DNA of 64,000 nucleotides, taken from Aphodoplasma sp045541115 (GTDB taxonomy: Bacteria > Bacillota > Clostridia > UBA1381 > UMGS1253). Both the position numbers and the translations under genes were made by a program. How positions within the stretch are numbered: the first letter of the stretch is position 1; each line of letters begins with the position of its first letter. Location: positions 16,345 through 80,344 of the forward strand of contig JAZQIM010000001.1 in NCBI GenBank assembly GCA_045541115.1. The letters are read 5' to 3'. Below are positions 32,235-39,396 of this stretch, piece after piece. The notes beneath the pieces are model-generated. The model saw only the letters and a program-made list of their open reading frames with translations, did no database searches and was not told the DNA's origin.

Positions 32235-34046
32235 TTATTGAACGATAATTATTGTGCTTGCCTCAAATGCGCCTATATTAGATTCGCCTGTAATCATAAG
32301 CGTATCTCCTACTTTAATGTCTGCAAGTGTCTTTCTCGATGTAGTCGAGCTTGTTATAATCGATGCACCGTCTTTAACAAATACCTGCTGTGTTCTTGTG
32401 CCGGTTGCATCTGTTACTGTAAGGTTTATAAACTCAAGAGAAACGTTTATAAGAGAAACTGTTCCTGTAATTGATTTCGACTGCGCAACAGAGCGAACAT
32501 CAAGCTTTGTTACAGTATCGCTTTCAGTATTTACAACTACGAAATATCCCAATCTTAGATCATAGATGGATGCTTCCGTTCCGTCGATATAAATATCTGT
32601 GTCGTGAACGATAGCATATGAATTTGTTTTTCCGTTTTCCAGAAGCGTAATCGATGAACCGTTTTGTGCAATTTTAATTTCTTCGATTGTGCCCTCACTT
32701 GAGCTTAACTGAGACGTTGCCGTAATCGAAACAATCGTGTCGTACTCAAGCTCTATAAGAAGCATATCTCCGGGCAAAATGCTTCTGAAATTTGATGTTT
32801 TCTTGTTTTTTGTAACGCTTACTTTGTTTGCAACTTCATATATCTTTCCATCATACTCAGAGCTTGCATGCGTTATTTCAAGCGCCGGTACCGGATCTAA
32901 TACAGTCTGCTTTGCACGCGCATCTGTTATAGTTCTTCTCTTCGACTCCGCTTTAACCTTTACAACAACATCATCCTCAAGCGTTAAATATACTCTGTCT
33001 TCAGAGCGAAGATTTGATAAAATGGAAATCGCTCCGTTATATGTATATTCTACATTATCGCCAAGCTTATATTCCTTCACGGCACTTGCGCCTTCAGCGC
33101 GGTCATATGCCTTTATAAATGTGCCGCGCGTATCCGTCATTGAGCCTGCAAAAATCGCTTCAACGGTTGTGCTTACCACGGGGCTCTTTATTGCATCGAT
33201 TGCCCATAAGCCCTTATGGTTAAATGTAGCAAGTACTTCATCGCCGCTACGAAGCTTGTCAAGGCTTTCATGCTTTCCGTCAATATTTATCATTGTTGAA
33301 TCCAAAACATTAAACGTCTTGCCGTTTAATACGATTTTCTTTGCATCTGCATCAACGCTTGTAAGCACGCCGCCCGATACAGCCATGTTCATAATGCTCA
33401 TTGTGTTTTTAAGCATGATTGCAACCTGCGCACGTGTAACTGCTGTGTTTGGCGAGAAGGTGTTGTCCTCCATGCCACGCATGATGCCCTGTTTTGTAAC
33501 AAAATCTATATATCCTTTTGATGCTGCGGGAATCTCGTCTGCGTCAGTGTAGTCAAATACGTATACAACCGTATTTTCTACTTCTTTTTGTCCGCCCATT
33601 ATCTTTGTTATAAGAATTGCAGCCTCGTGACGCTTCATCGGCTCATTCTTTGTCTCTTCGCTCAAATATGTGTCGAGCTCTTCAGGAGTGAAAATGCCTC
33701 TGTAGAGCATAAAGCATAGCTCTCTTACTGCATATGTATTATATTTTTGTGCGACAGATGCATAAAGCTCCTGCGCAGCTTCTACAGCGTCTTTGTTTGC
33801 ATCGTCATTTACGCCGATTGTTCTTGCAAAAAGCGTGAATGCTTCCTGATTTGTAACGCTGTTAACAGGCTGATATGTTCCGTCCGAATATCCTTTCACA
33901 ATACCTTTTTGAGCAAGCTCGACTATTGTGTCACGCGCCCAGTCCCATCTGGCATCATTAAGGTCTGCAAAGCTTGATGCAAACGCTGTTGTACACATTG
34001 TAAGCACAAGCACAGCTGCAGTTATCGTTGCAATAATTTTTTTCAT
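32235..34046 (-). CDS. S-layer homology domain protein, secreted
   Basis: A 603-residue exported protein. Signal peptide KKIIATITAAVLVLTMCTTA with cleavage near AFA-S. Three SLH repeats follow (about 25-75, FADLNDARWDWARDTIVELA ... GIVKGYSDGTYQP; 80-150; 150-210 with GIMRGMEDNTFSPNTAVTRA), then about 390 residues of beta-rich sequence made of short repeating strands (VDADAKKIVLNGKTF, LRSGDEVLATF, LRSEDRVYLTL, ILPGDMLLIEL, LRLGYFVVVNT, IKVGDTLMITG). The recurring L-R/P-x-G-D-x-V/L motif indicates at least six tandem copies of a small domain. SLH domains bind pyruvylated wall polymers; it is likely a cell-surface protein. Confidence 0.93.
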   Translation of the reverse strand: MKKIIATITAAVLVLTMCTTAFASSFADLNDARWDWARDTIVELAQKGIVKGYSDGTYQPVNSVTNQEAFTLFARTIGVNDDANKDAVEAAQELYASVAQKYNTYAVRELCFMLYRGIFTPEELDTYLSEETKNEPMKRHEAAILITKIMGGQKEVENTVVYVFDYTDADEIPAASKGYIDFVTKQGIMRGMEDNTFSPNTAVTRAQVAIMLKNTMSIMNMAVSGGVLTSVDADAKKIVLNGKTFNVLDSTMINIDGKHESLDKLRSGDEVLATFNHKGLWAIDAIKSPVVSTTVEAIFAGSMTDTRGTFIKAYDRAEGASAVKEYKLGDNVEYTYNGAISILSNLRSEDRVYLTLEDDVVVKVKAESKRRTITDARAKQTVLDPVPALEITHASSEYDGKIYEVANKVSVTKNKKTSNFRSILPGDMLLIELEYDTIVSITATSQLSSSEGTIEEIKIAQNGSSITLLENGKTNSYAIVHDTDIYIDGTEASIYDLRLGYFVVVNTESDTVTKLDVRSVAQSKSITGTVSLINVSLEFINLTVTDATGTRTQQVFVKDGASIITSSTTSRKTLADIKVGDTLMITGESNIGAFEASTIIIVQ

Positions 34047-34100
34047 TACCGTTCCTCCTTTGTGTTTGAAAAGTACTTCCGTTTATATCACTATAATATA

Positions 34101-34128
34101 ATTATAACATACTTTTTTTTAATGTAAA
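34101..34128 (-). promoter_or_regulatory. promoter of the SLH gene
   Basis: On the minus strand TTTACA (34123-34128), 16 bases, TATAAT (34101-34106) preceded by TGT (extended -10). Confidence 0.65.
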
Positions 34129-34174
34129 TAGGTTTTATATTAATATATAATTACAAATTATGTCACTTGGACAC

Positions 34175-34203
34175 GCATTTCGGACACATATGCATCATAT
34201 AAT
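34175..34203 (+). promoter_or_regulatory. possible sigma-E-type sporulation promoter
   Basis: GCATTT (34175-34180), 15 bases, CATATAAT (34196-34203). The -10 matches the sigma-E form CATACAAT at seven of eight positions and the -35 is a partial match to KMATATT. No good sigma-A -35 fits the same -10. It would drive the three small genes and the SpoIID-type gene. Confidence 0.4.
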
Positions 34204-34237
34204 ATCGTATAAAATAAATTTTTAAGGAGAGATTTTC

Positions 34238-34528
34238 TTGAATAAAAATAATGGCATGAAAAAAGCCGATAAAATATTGTCTTCCATAGATCAAAATTCG
34301 CTCCAAAAAGGAATTGACAAGCTAAAAAACATGTCTGATGCCGAAAGTGCGCGTTTAAAAAAGCAGCTCGACTCAATTGATAAAGACAAAGTTCTTGAGA
34401 TGTTCAATTCGCTTTCGCCGCAGCAGATAAAGAAAAAGCTTTCAAGCTTTGACCCCACAAAGCTTGATGCACTCAAAAATAATCCTGACATAATCGAAAA
34501 GCTAAAAAAAAACGATAAGCAGAGGTGA
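34238..34528 (+). CDS. hypothetical small charged protein, first gene of the spoIID-linked cluster
   Basis: A 96-residue, lysine/aspartate-rich, probably all-helical soluble protein starting at TTG (34238), seven bases after AAGGAGAG. It contains two LSSID/LSSFD phrases and a repeating pattern (LDSIDKDKVLEMFNSLSPQQ, then LSSFDPTKLDALKNNPDII). I do not recognise a characterised family. Its codon use looks native. The next gene starts seven bases after its stop, so they form one operon. Confidence 0.75.
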   Translation: MNKNNGMKKADKILSSIDQNSLQKGIDKLKNMSDAESARLKKQLDSIDKDKVLEMFNSLSPQQIKKKLSSFDPTKLDALKNNPDIIEKLKKNDKQR

Positions 34529-34534
34529 TAGAAA

Positions 34535-34909
34535 ATGGCTTCTGATATGGACTCGACAATAGATGCCTTAAAAGAATTGTTAGACTCTCCCGATGCGGCA
34601 AGCACACTCGAGTCACTCTTAGGCTCTTTTGGAGCGCAGCTTTCAGGCTCGTCAGATACAAAAAAAAACGATGAGTCTGCGCAAAGCGAAAACAATGATA
34701 TTCTAGGCGATATCGATATAAACAAAATTATGAAAATTGCCGGCGCATACAAAAATATAAACAAAACGAGCGATCCGCGCATAACGCTTCTTAAAGCAAT
34801 CAGACCGTATGTAAGAAAAAGCCGCAGCGAAAGCGTCGATACGGCAATTAAGCTTTTGTCTCTTTTGCGCCTTGCTCCTCTTTTGGGCGATTTAAAAGAC
34901 GTACTGTAA
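34535..34909 (+). CDS. hypothetical small protein, second gene of the cluster
   Basis: A 124-residue soluble protein. The N-terminal half is acidic and Ser/Asp-rich (about 1-60). The C-terminal half carries a helical block DPRITLLKAIRPYVRKSRSE followed by SVDTAIKLLSLLRLAPLLGD. That A-I/L-R/K-P-Y-x-x-x-x-R phrase recurs in uncharacterised small proteins of Clostridia, as far as I know. No catalytic motif or membrane segment. Strong GAGGTG site before the ATG. Confidence 0.75.
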   Translation: MASDMDSTIDALKELLDSPDAASTLESLLGSFGAQLSGSSDTKKNDESAQSENNDILGDIDINKIMKIAGAYKNINKTSDPRITLLKAIRPYVRKSRSESVDTAIKLLSLLRLAPLLGDLKDVL

Positions 34910-34940
34910 GTTAAATATACTGCACGCGGAGTTGAAATAT

Positions 34941-35279
34941 ATGCAAAAAAGGTATTACAGAAATGACGGCATGGGTGCGTTTGCACCAAATGCAGGCGTG
35001 CCTATGCACGCTCCTTTACATTCGCATAATAACAGCATCGGGGATGGTCAGATTATTACACCATACCCCGTAAACAATGAAGAAGAGCAAAAAAAGCAGA
35101 CCGGCTTATTCGGCTCGCTTTTTAAAGATAATAAAGTTCTCGGCCGCTATGAAACCGATGATATAATGCTGTTATGCATTGTTTTTTTGCTTTTGCAAAA
35201 CAAAGACGATTTGGACATCCCTTTGCTGCTCGCGCTTGGCTATATATTTTTATCGGACAAGAATTTATCAATTTTTTAG
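34941..35279 (+). CDS. hypothetical small protein with hydrophobic C-terminus, third gene of the cluster
   Basis: A 112-residue protein. The first 55 residues look disordered (Gly, Pro, His, Asn). The C-terminus (about 75-108) reads DDIMLLCIVFLLLQNKDDLD followed by IPLLLALGYIFLSD: two short leucine-rich segments separated by acidic residues. Such a tail is seen in small proteins of sporulating Clostridia, and could be membrane- or coat-associated. The ATG at 34941 follows CGGAG. The SpoIID-type gene starts 16 bases after its stop. Confidence 0.75.
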   Translation: MQKRYYRNDGMGAFAPNAGVPMHAPLHSHNNSIGDGQIITPYPVNNEEEQKKQTGLFGSLFKDNKVLGRYETDDIMLLCIVFLLLQNKDDLDIPLLLALGYIFLSDKNLSIF

Positions 35280-35295
35280 CAGGAGGCAGCAGTAT

Positions 35296-36282
35296 ATGAA
35301 GCGGTTTTTATTAGTTTTGTTATATCATATTTTCATAATCATATTTGTACCATACATAATTGTAAGCCTTTCACGGACAAACTCCAACAACTCTGAGCAA
35401 AAAGATGCTGCAGATGAGCCGATAAAAACGATTACTTCCTATGTAAGCTCAAGCGGCGAGGTGCAGGAAATCGACTTTAGCGAATATTTAAAAGGCGTCG
35501 TTGCCGCAGAAATGCCTGCAAGCTTTCACGAAGAGGCGCTTAAAGCACAGGCAGTTGCCGCGAGAAGCTATATCCTTACGCGGATGCAGGGGTATATGCG
35601 TGATGGCGCGCCTAAAGAACATGACGGCGCCATGACGTGCGACAATCCAGCGCACTGTAAAGCGTGGAGCTCAAAAGAGACGCTCAAAAAACAGTGGGGC
35701 GAAAATTTTGATATGTACTGGGATAAGATTTCTTCTTGTGTTGAGCAGACTTGCGGTGTTGTGATGACGTATGATGGAAATCTCGTCAACGCCGTTTTTC
35801 ACTCGACAAGCAGCGGCCATACGGAAAATGCAAAAGACGTATGGGGCTCGGACGTTGCTTACCTTGTGAGCGTAAAAAGTGAAGGCGATGAGCTTTCGCC
35901 CAAATATAGCGACTCTCTCACGATAAGCATCGACGAATATAAAAATAATATTTTAAAAAATTATCCCGATGCAAACTGGGATAACAAAGAGCTTCTCGAA
36001 AGCATCAACAGAAGTGATGCAGGCGGCATAACGACGATTGAGACGGGCGGATGTGTTATCGCAGGCTCACAGTTTCGCTCACTTTTCTCTCTGCGCTCTA
36101 CAAATATAGAATTTTCCTATGACGATAAAACAATTACGATGACCACAAAGGGTAACGGCCATGGCGTCGGCATGAGCCAGTACGGCGCAAATTACCTCGC
36201 CACAACCGGCAAAGGCTACAAAGATATTTTAAAATCATATTATACAGGCGTCGATGTGGGAGTATTTGAAGGCAGGCTTTGA
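35296..36282 (+). CDS. spoIID: stage II sporulation protein D-type lytic transglycosylase
   Basis: A 328-residue membrane-anchored murein hydrolase that, with SpoIIM and SpoIIP, drives engulfment in endospore formers. Seen are one N-terminal transmembrane segment (about 3-26), the SpoIID/LytB domain with EYLKGVVAAEMPASFHEEAL (including the likely catalytic Glu) and KAQAVAARSYILTRM, a CNPAH/CEQTCG cysteine region, and the terminal GNGHGVGMSQYGANYLATTG. AGGAGG precedes the ATG at 35296. It is the last gene of the four-gene cluster. Confidence 0.92.
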   Translation: MKRFLLVLLYHIFIIIFVPYIIVSLSRTNSNNSEQKDAADEPIKTITSYVSSSGEVQEIDFSEYLKGVVAAEMPASFHEEALKAQAVAARSYILTRMQGYMRDGAPKEHDGAMTCDNPAHCKAWSSKETLKKQWGENFDMYWDKISSCVEQTCGVVMTYDGNLVNAVFHSTSSGHTENAKDVWGSDVAYLVSVKSEGDELSPKYSDSLTISIDEYKNNILKNYPDANWDNKELLESINRSDAGGITTIETGGCVIAGSQFRSLFSLRSTNIEFSYDDKTITMTTKGNGHGVGMSQYGANYLATTGKGYKDILKSYYTGVDVGVFEGRL

Positions 36283-36296
36283 GCTTGCCTTTTTAA
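36269..36296 (+). terminator. terminator overlapping the end of spoIID
   Basis: AAGGCAGGC pairs with GCTTGCCTT (nine bases, one wobble), then TTTTT. The stem overlaps the last codons of the gene. Confidence 0.75.
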
Positions 36297-36312
36297 ATAT
36301 ATTAAAAAAGTC

Positions 36313-36341
36313 TTGACAAAACTTTTTTGTCGGTGTAAAAT
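36313..36341 (+). promoter_or_regulatory. promoter of rpsF-ssb-rpsR
   Basis: TTGACA (36313-36318), 17 bases, TAAAAT (36336-36341). A TATAAT five bases further is too far from the -35 (22 bases). Confidence 0.7.
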
Positions 36342-36379
36342 ATAATAGCTTGTTTGTACAAGCGTAAATATTTTCCTTA

Positions 36380-36402
36380 CTCCGCACATATGCGATGCGG
36401 GG
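36380..36402 (+). promoter_or_regulatory. leader hairpin before rpsF
   Basis: CTCCGCA (36380-36386) pairs with TGCGGGG (36396-36402). A hairpin at this place could be the S6:S18 autoregulatory leader, but I cannot match its conserved bulge with certainty. Confidence 0.35.
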
Positions 36403-36429
36403 TCAAAGTCCAGAAGGAGGTGCAAAACA

Positions 36430-36717
36430 ATGGAAATTATCAACAACTACGAAACCATTTTCATCGTAAATCCAGATCTTGATGAAGAAAAAACAAATGC
36501 TGTTGTTGACAAATTCAAGGCGCTTATTGAGTCGGCCGGCACAATCGAATCGGTTGATGTATGGGGCAAAAGAAAGCTTGCATACGAAATCGCGAAGAAA
36601 ACAGAGGGCTACTATGTACTCGTTAACTTTTCTTCAAAGGGAGATTTCCCGGCAGAGCTCGACCGTAATTACAAAATTTCGGAAGACATTATCAGAAGCA
36701 TTATTATTAAAAAATAG
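36430..36717 (+). CDS. rpsF: 30S ribosomal protein S6
   Basis: 95 residues, normal length. Seen are the N-terminal YETIFIVNPDLDEEKTNAVV, the WGKRKLAYEIAKKTEGYYVL block and the last strand with DRNYKISEDIIRSIIIKK. AAGGAGG precedes the ATG. It forms with S18 the platform of the small subunit. First gene of the classical rpsF-ssb-rpsR operon. Confidence 0.97.
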   Translation: MEIINNYETIFIVNPDLDEEKTNAVVDKFKALIESAGTIESVDVWGKRKLAYEIAKKTEGYYVLVNFSSKGDFPAELDRNYKISEDIIRSIIIKK

Positions 36718-36744
36718 TGTATCCGAAAAGAGGTGTATTGAATT

Positions 36745-37200
36745 ATGAACAAAGCCATATTGATGGGACGACTTACAGCAGACCCGGAGCTCAAGGCAAC
36801 GACAAACGGTGTCAGCGTTTGCAGTTTTACTGTTGCTGTTAACCGCAGATTTGTAAAGGCCGGCGAAGAGCGAAAGGCAGATTTCATCAATTGTGTAGCT
36901 TGGAGAAACACAGCAGAATTTATTTGCAATTATTTTGCAAAAGGTCGTATGATTGGTCTTATCGGCTCAATCCAGACAAGAGACTGGACTGATAACGAGG
37001 GCAAAAAAAGATACGCAACAGAGGTTATTGTCGACGAAGCATACTTTACAGAGGGCAAAGGCTCAAATGATAATGCTTCAGCAGGCAGCGCCTGGTCTCA
37101 GAGTGCAAAACCTCAAAGCGAAGCTCCGCAGGGCTTTGATTCATTACCTGATGGTAGTGATTTTATGCCCGGAGCATTAGATGACGACCTGCCGTTTTAA
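36745..37200 (+). CDS. ssb: single-stranded DNA-binding protein
   Basis: 151 residues. Seen are the OB-fold start NKAILMGRLTADPELKAT, VAVNRRF, FINCVAWRNTAEFICNYF and VDEAYFTEG, a Ser/Gln-rich linker (about 108-140) and the acidic protein-interaction tip DDDLPF at the C-terminus. Binds single-stranded DNA in replication and repair. Placed between rpsF and rpsR as in most Firmicutes. Confidence 0.97.
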   Translation: MNKAILMGRLTADPELKATTNGVSVCSFTVAVNRRFVKAGEERKADFINCVAWRNTAEFICNYFAKGRMIGLIGSIQTRDWTDNEGKKRYATEVIVDEAYFTEGKGSNDNASAGSAWSQSAKPQSEAPQGFDSLPDGSDFMPGALDDDLPF

Positions 37201-37245
37201 TTGGCACATCAGGATTAGAAGATTTCGATAAGGAGGTTTAGTATT

Positions 37246-37494
37246 ATGTCAGAAAAGAACGAAAGACCTGCTCGCGGCGTTAAAAGAGCCAAGAGAAAGG
37301 TATGTGTATTTTGTGCAGACAAAGTTACTGAAATAGATTACAAGGATACATTCAAGCTCAGAAAGTTTATCTCTGAGAAATCAAAGATTGTTCCGAGAAG
37401 AATCAGCGGTAACTGTGCAAAGCATCAAAGAGAAGTTACAGAGGCTATCAAGAGAGCAAGACATATTGCACTTTTGCCGTATACTTCTGATTGA
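37246..37494 (+). CDS. rpsR: 30S ribosomal protein S18, cysteine-containing form
   Basis: 82 residues. Seen are RKVCVFCADK near the start, the central DTFKLRKFISEKSKIVPRRI and NCAKHQREVTEAIKRARHIALLPYT. The CxxC pair plus the later Cys and His (GNCAKH) match the zinc-binding (C+) S18 variant. AGGAGG precedes the ATG. Last gene of the operon. Confidence 0.97.
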   Translation: MSEKNERPARGVKRAKRKVCVFCADKVTEIDYKDTFKLRKFISEKSKIVPRRISGNCAKHQREVTEAIKRARHIALLPYTSD

Positions 37495-37511
37495 TAAAAA
37501 TTATGCATATT

Positions 37512-37541
37512 AAAAAGGACTGTTATACACAGTCCTTTTTT
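37512..37541. terminator. bidirectional terminator after rpsR
   Basis: AAAAAGGACTGT (37512-37523) pairs with ACAGTCCTTTTT (37529-37540). Confidence 0.85.
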
Positions 37542-38203
37542 CATTTCATATATTTGCTTATATAATATGAGCGCTTTAGTTGCTTTTCATTTTCATATGC
37601 ATTTCTTATCGTGGAAATTATTGAGGTATCCGCTTTTATAGAATCAAGCTCGTTTTTCAGCCTTACTAAAAGCGCTTCAACCTCCGAATCGCATCGTGCT
37701 TCCATGCTTTCTATTTCGCCTATATATCGCTCACTGATATTTGCAATCGCAGTTGCATCTCTTTTACTTTTTGCCTCTTTTTTATAGTCTGCCTTTGCGC
37801 GCGCCAAAACACCTTCTATTCCAGCGATATATCTATCTTCCATCGCATACAGTTCTGATACATATGAACTTATTATCCCTGCACTGCTTTTTTTATTAGC
37901 ACCTTCAGAAGCATTCTTTTCGGCAATAATTTTTGCAAGAACTTCCTTTTCGCTCACATCACCGCGAGCAATCTGCTCCTTTTCCTCCTGCGTATATTCC
38001 CTGTACTTTTCTGACAAGTATCCTTCAATCTCATCTTTTAGCGCCTTGTCGTTTTCACTTATTTTTTCTACTATCTGTTCATTATCATAGCGCATAGCAT
38101 CGATAAACGCCGATATATTGTCGCGCTGAATATACGCAAATATAAGGATTATAATAATCAGTACACATAATATAATTCCGATTGCTTTTAAAGCCTTTTT
38201 CAC
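37541..38203 (-). CDS. hypothetical membrane-anchored coiled-coil protein
   Basis: A 220-residue protein not assigned to a characterised family by me. One N-terminal transmembrane segment (about 6-26, GIILCVLIIIILIFAYI) is followed by a long charged helix-rich region (about 35-215) rich in Glu, Lys and Ala with heptad-like spacing, probably a coiled coil outside the cytosol. The start is GTG after GGAGG. It is 30 bases after prfB on the same strand and may share its transcript. Confidence 0.75.
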   Translation of the reverse strand: MKKALKAIGIILCVLIIIILIFAYIQRDNISAFIDAMRYDNEQIVEKISENDKALKDEIEGYLSEKYREYTQEEKEQIARGDVSEKEVLAKIIAEKNASEGANKKSSAGIISSYVSELYAMEDRYIAGIEGVLARAKADYKKEAKSKRDATAIANISERYIGEIESMEARCDSEVEALLVRLKNELDSIKADTSIISTIRNAYENEKQLKRSYYISKYMK

Positions 38204-38233
38204 GAAAGCACCTCCATAAATATGTGTATAAGC

Positions 38234-39356
38234 CTATTTTTCATTTAGCTGTCCAAGGCTTGCCGCCTGCAGATATGCATTTATAAATCCGTCAAGCGCG
38301 CCATCCATTACAGCACCGATGTTTCCAACCTCAAAATTTGTGCGGTGGTCTTTTACCATGTTGTACGGATGAAAAACGTATGAGCGTATCTGGCTGCCCC
38401 ATGCGATTTCCTTCTGTACGCCTTTTATATCTTCAATCTTATCCTTTTGTTGCTGCTCTGCAATCTGAACAAGCTTTGACTTAAGCATCTTCATCGCTGT
38501 TTCGCGGTTCTGATGCTGTGAACGCTCTGTCTGACATGCGACAACGACACCCGTCGGAATATGTGTAATTCTTATCGCCGAGTCAGTTTTGTTTATGTGC
38601 TGTCCGCCTGCACCGCTCGCACGAAATGTATCTACGCGCAAGTCCTCAGGATTGATTTTTACTTCTATTTCGTCTTCTATTTCAGGCATAACCTCGACAG
38701 ATGCAAACGAAGTGTGTCTTCTTCCCGATGCATCGAACGGCGAGATTCTTACAAGGCGATGTACGCCTTTTTCAGATTTTGCATAGCCGTAGGCATTGAT
38801 GCCGCTTATAAGTATCGTCGCGCTCTTTATGCCCGCTTCATCGCCGTCAAGCAAATCGAGCACCTCGCAAGTAAAATCGCGTTTTGCTGCCCACATCTGA
38901 TACATTCTTAAAAGCATCTGTGCCCAGTCCTGCGCCTCAGTTCCGCCTGCGCCCGCATGAAAGGTTATAATGGCGTTACATTTGTCATATTTGCCCGACA
39001 AAAGAGTTTCAAGTGTCATCGACTCAAGCGCTTCATTTACACCATCACACGCCTCTTTTATCTCATCTAAAAGAGAATCATCATCTTCTTCAATTGCAAG
39101 AGCCACAAGCGTTTTGGCATCTTCCCAGTCGCCGACGAGCTTATCGTATCTTTGCACTTTGTCTTTTAGCTGCTTGATTTTTTGCAGAGTTTTTTGAGAA
39201 GTTTCCATATCGTTATAAAAGTCGGGCGAAAGCGTCGTTTCTTCAAGCTCCTGCGCCTGCTTTATTGTAGAAGCGATGTCAAAGTGAATCCCTCAAATTC
39301 ATTATCTTATCGTTTAATGCATCAAGGCCGAGTCTGTACTCTTCATACTCTAACAT
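38234..39356 (-). CDS. prfB: peptide chain release factor 2, with programmed +1 frameshift
   Basis: Recognises UGA and UAA stop codons; 373 residues once the frameshift is applied. The first 25 codons run from ATG 39356 to an in-frame TGA (39279-39281); reading then continues in the +1 frame. The main part has the anticodon-mimic SPF motif (RISPFDASGRRHTSF) and the catalytic GGQ (FRASGAGGQHINKTDSAIRI). The gene follows parC by 40 bases on the same strand. Confidence 0.96.
39278..39298 (-). promoter_or_regulatory. +1 frameshift site of prfB
   Basis: On the minus strand the context is GAGGGATTCACTTTGAC: an internal Shine-Dalgarno-like GAGGGA, then CTT at 39282-39284 and the TGA stop at 39279-39281. 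Slippage of CTT onto TTT puts GAC in frame. This is the known autoregulatory device of RF2. The usual AGGGGG is here weaker, and spacing is slightly longer. Confidence 0.92.
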
Positions 39357-39396
39357 AATTATCACATCCTTATTTTGAATTATTTATAATGTCTTT

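Noticed and set aside
34291..34989. 232-codon minus-strand frame opposite the small spoIID-linked genes
   Set aside because: Low-complexity Ser/Phe-rich translation typical of the antisense of Lys/Glu-rich coding sequence; no ribosome binding site.
36319..36346. TTGACA with TATAAT as the rpsF promoter
   Set aside because: Spacer of 22 bases is too long; TAAAAT at 17 bases is preferred.
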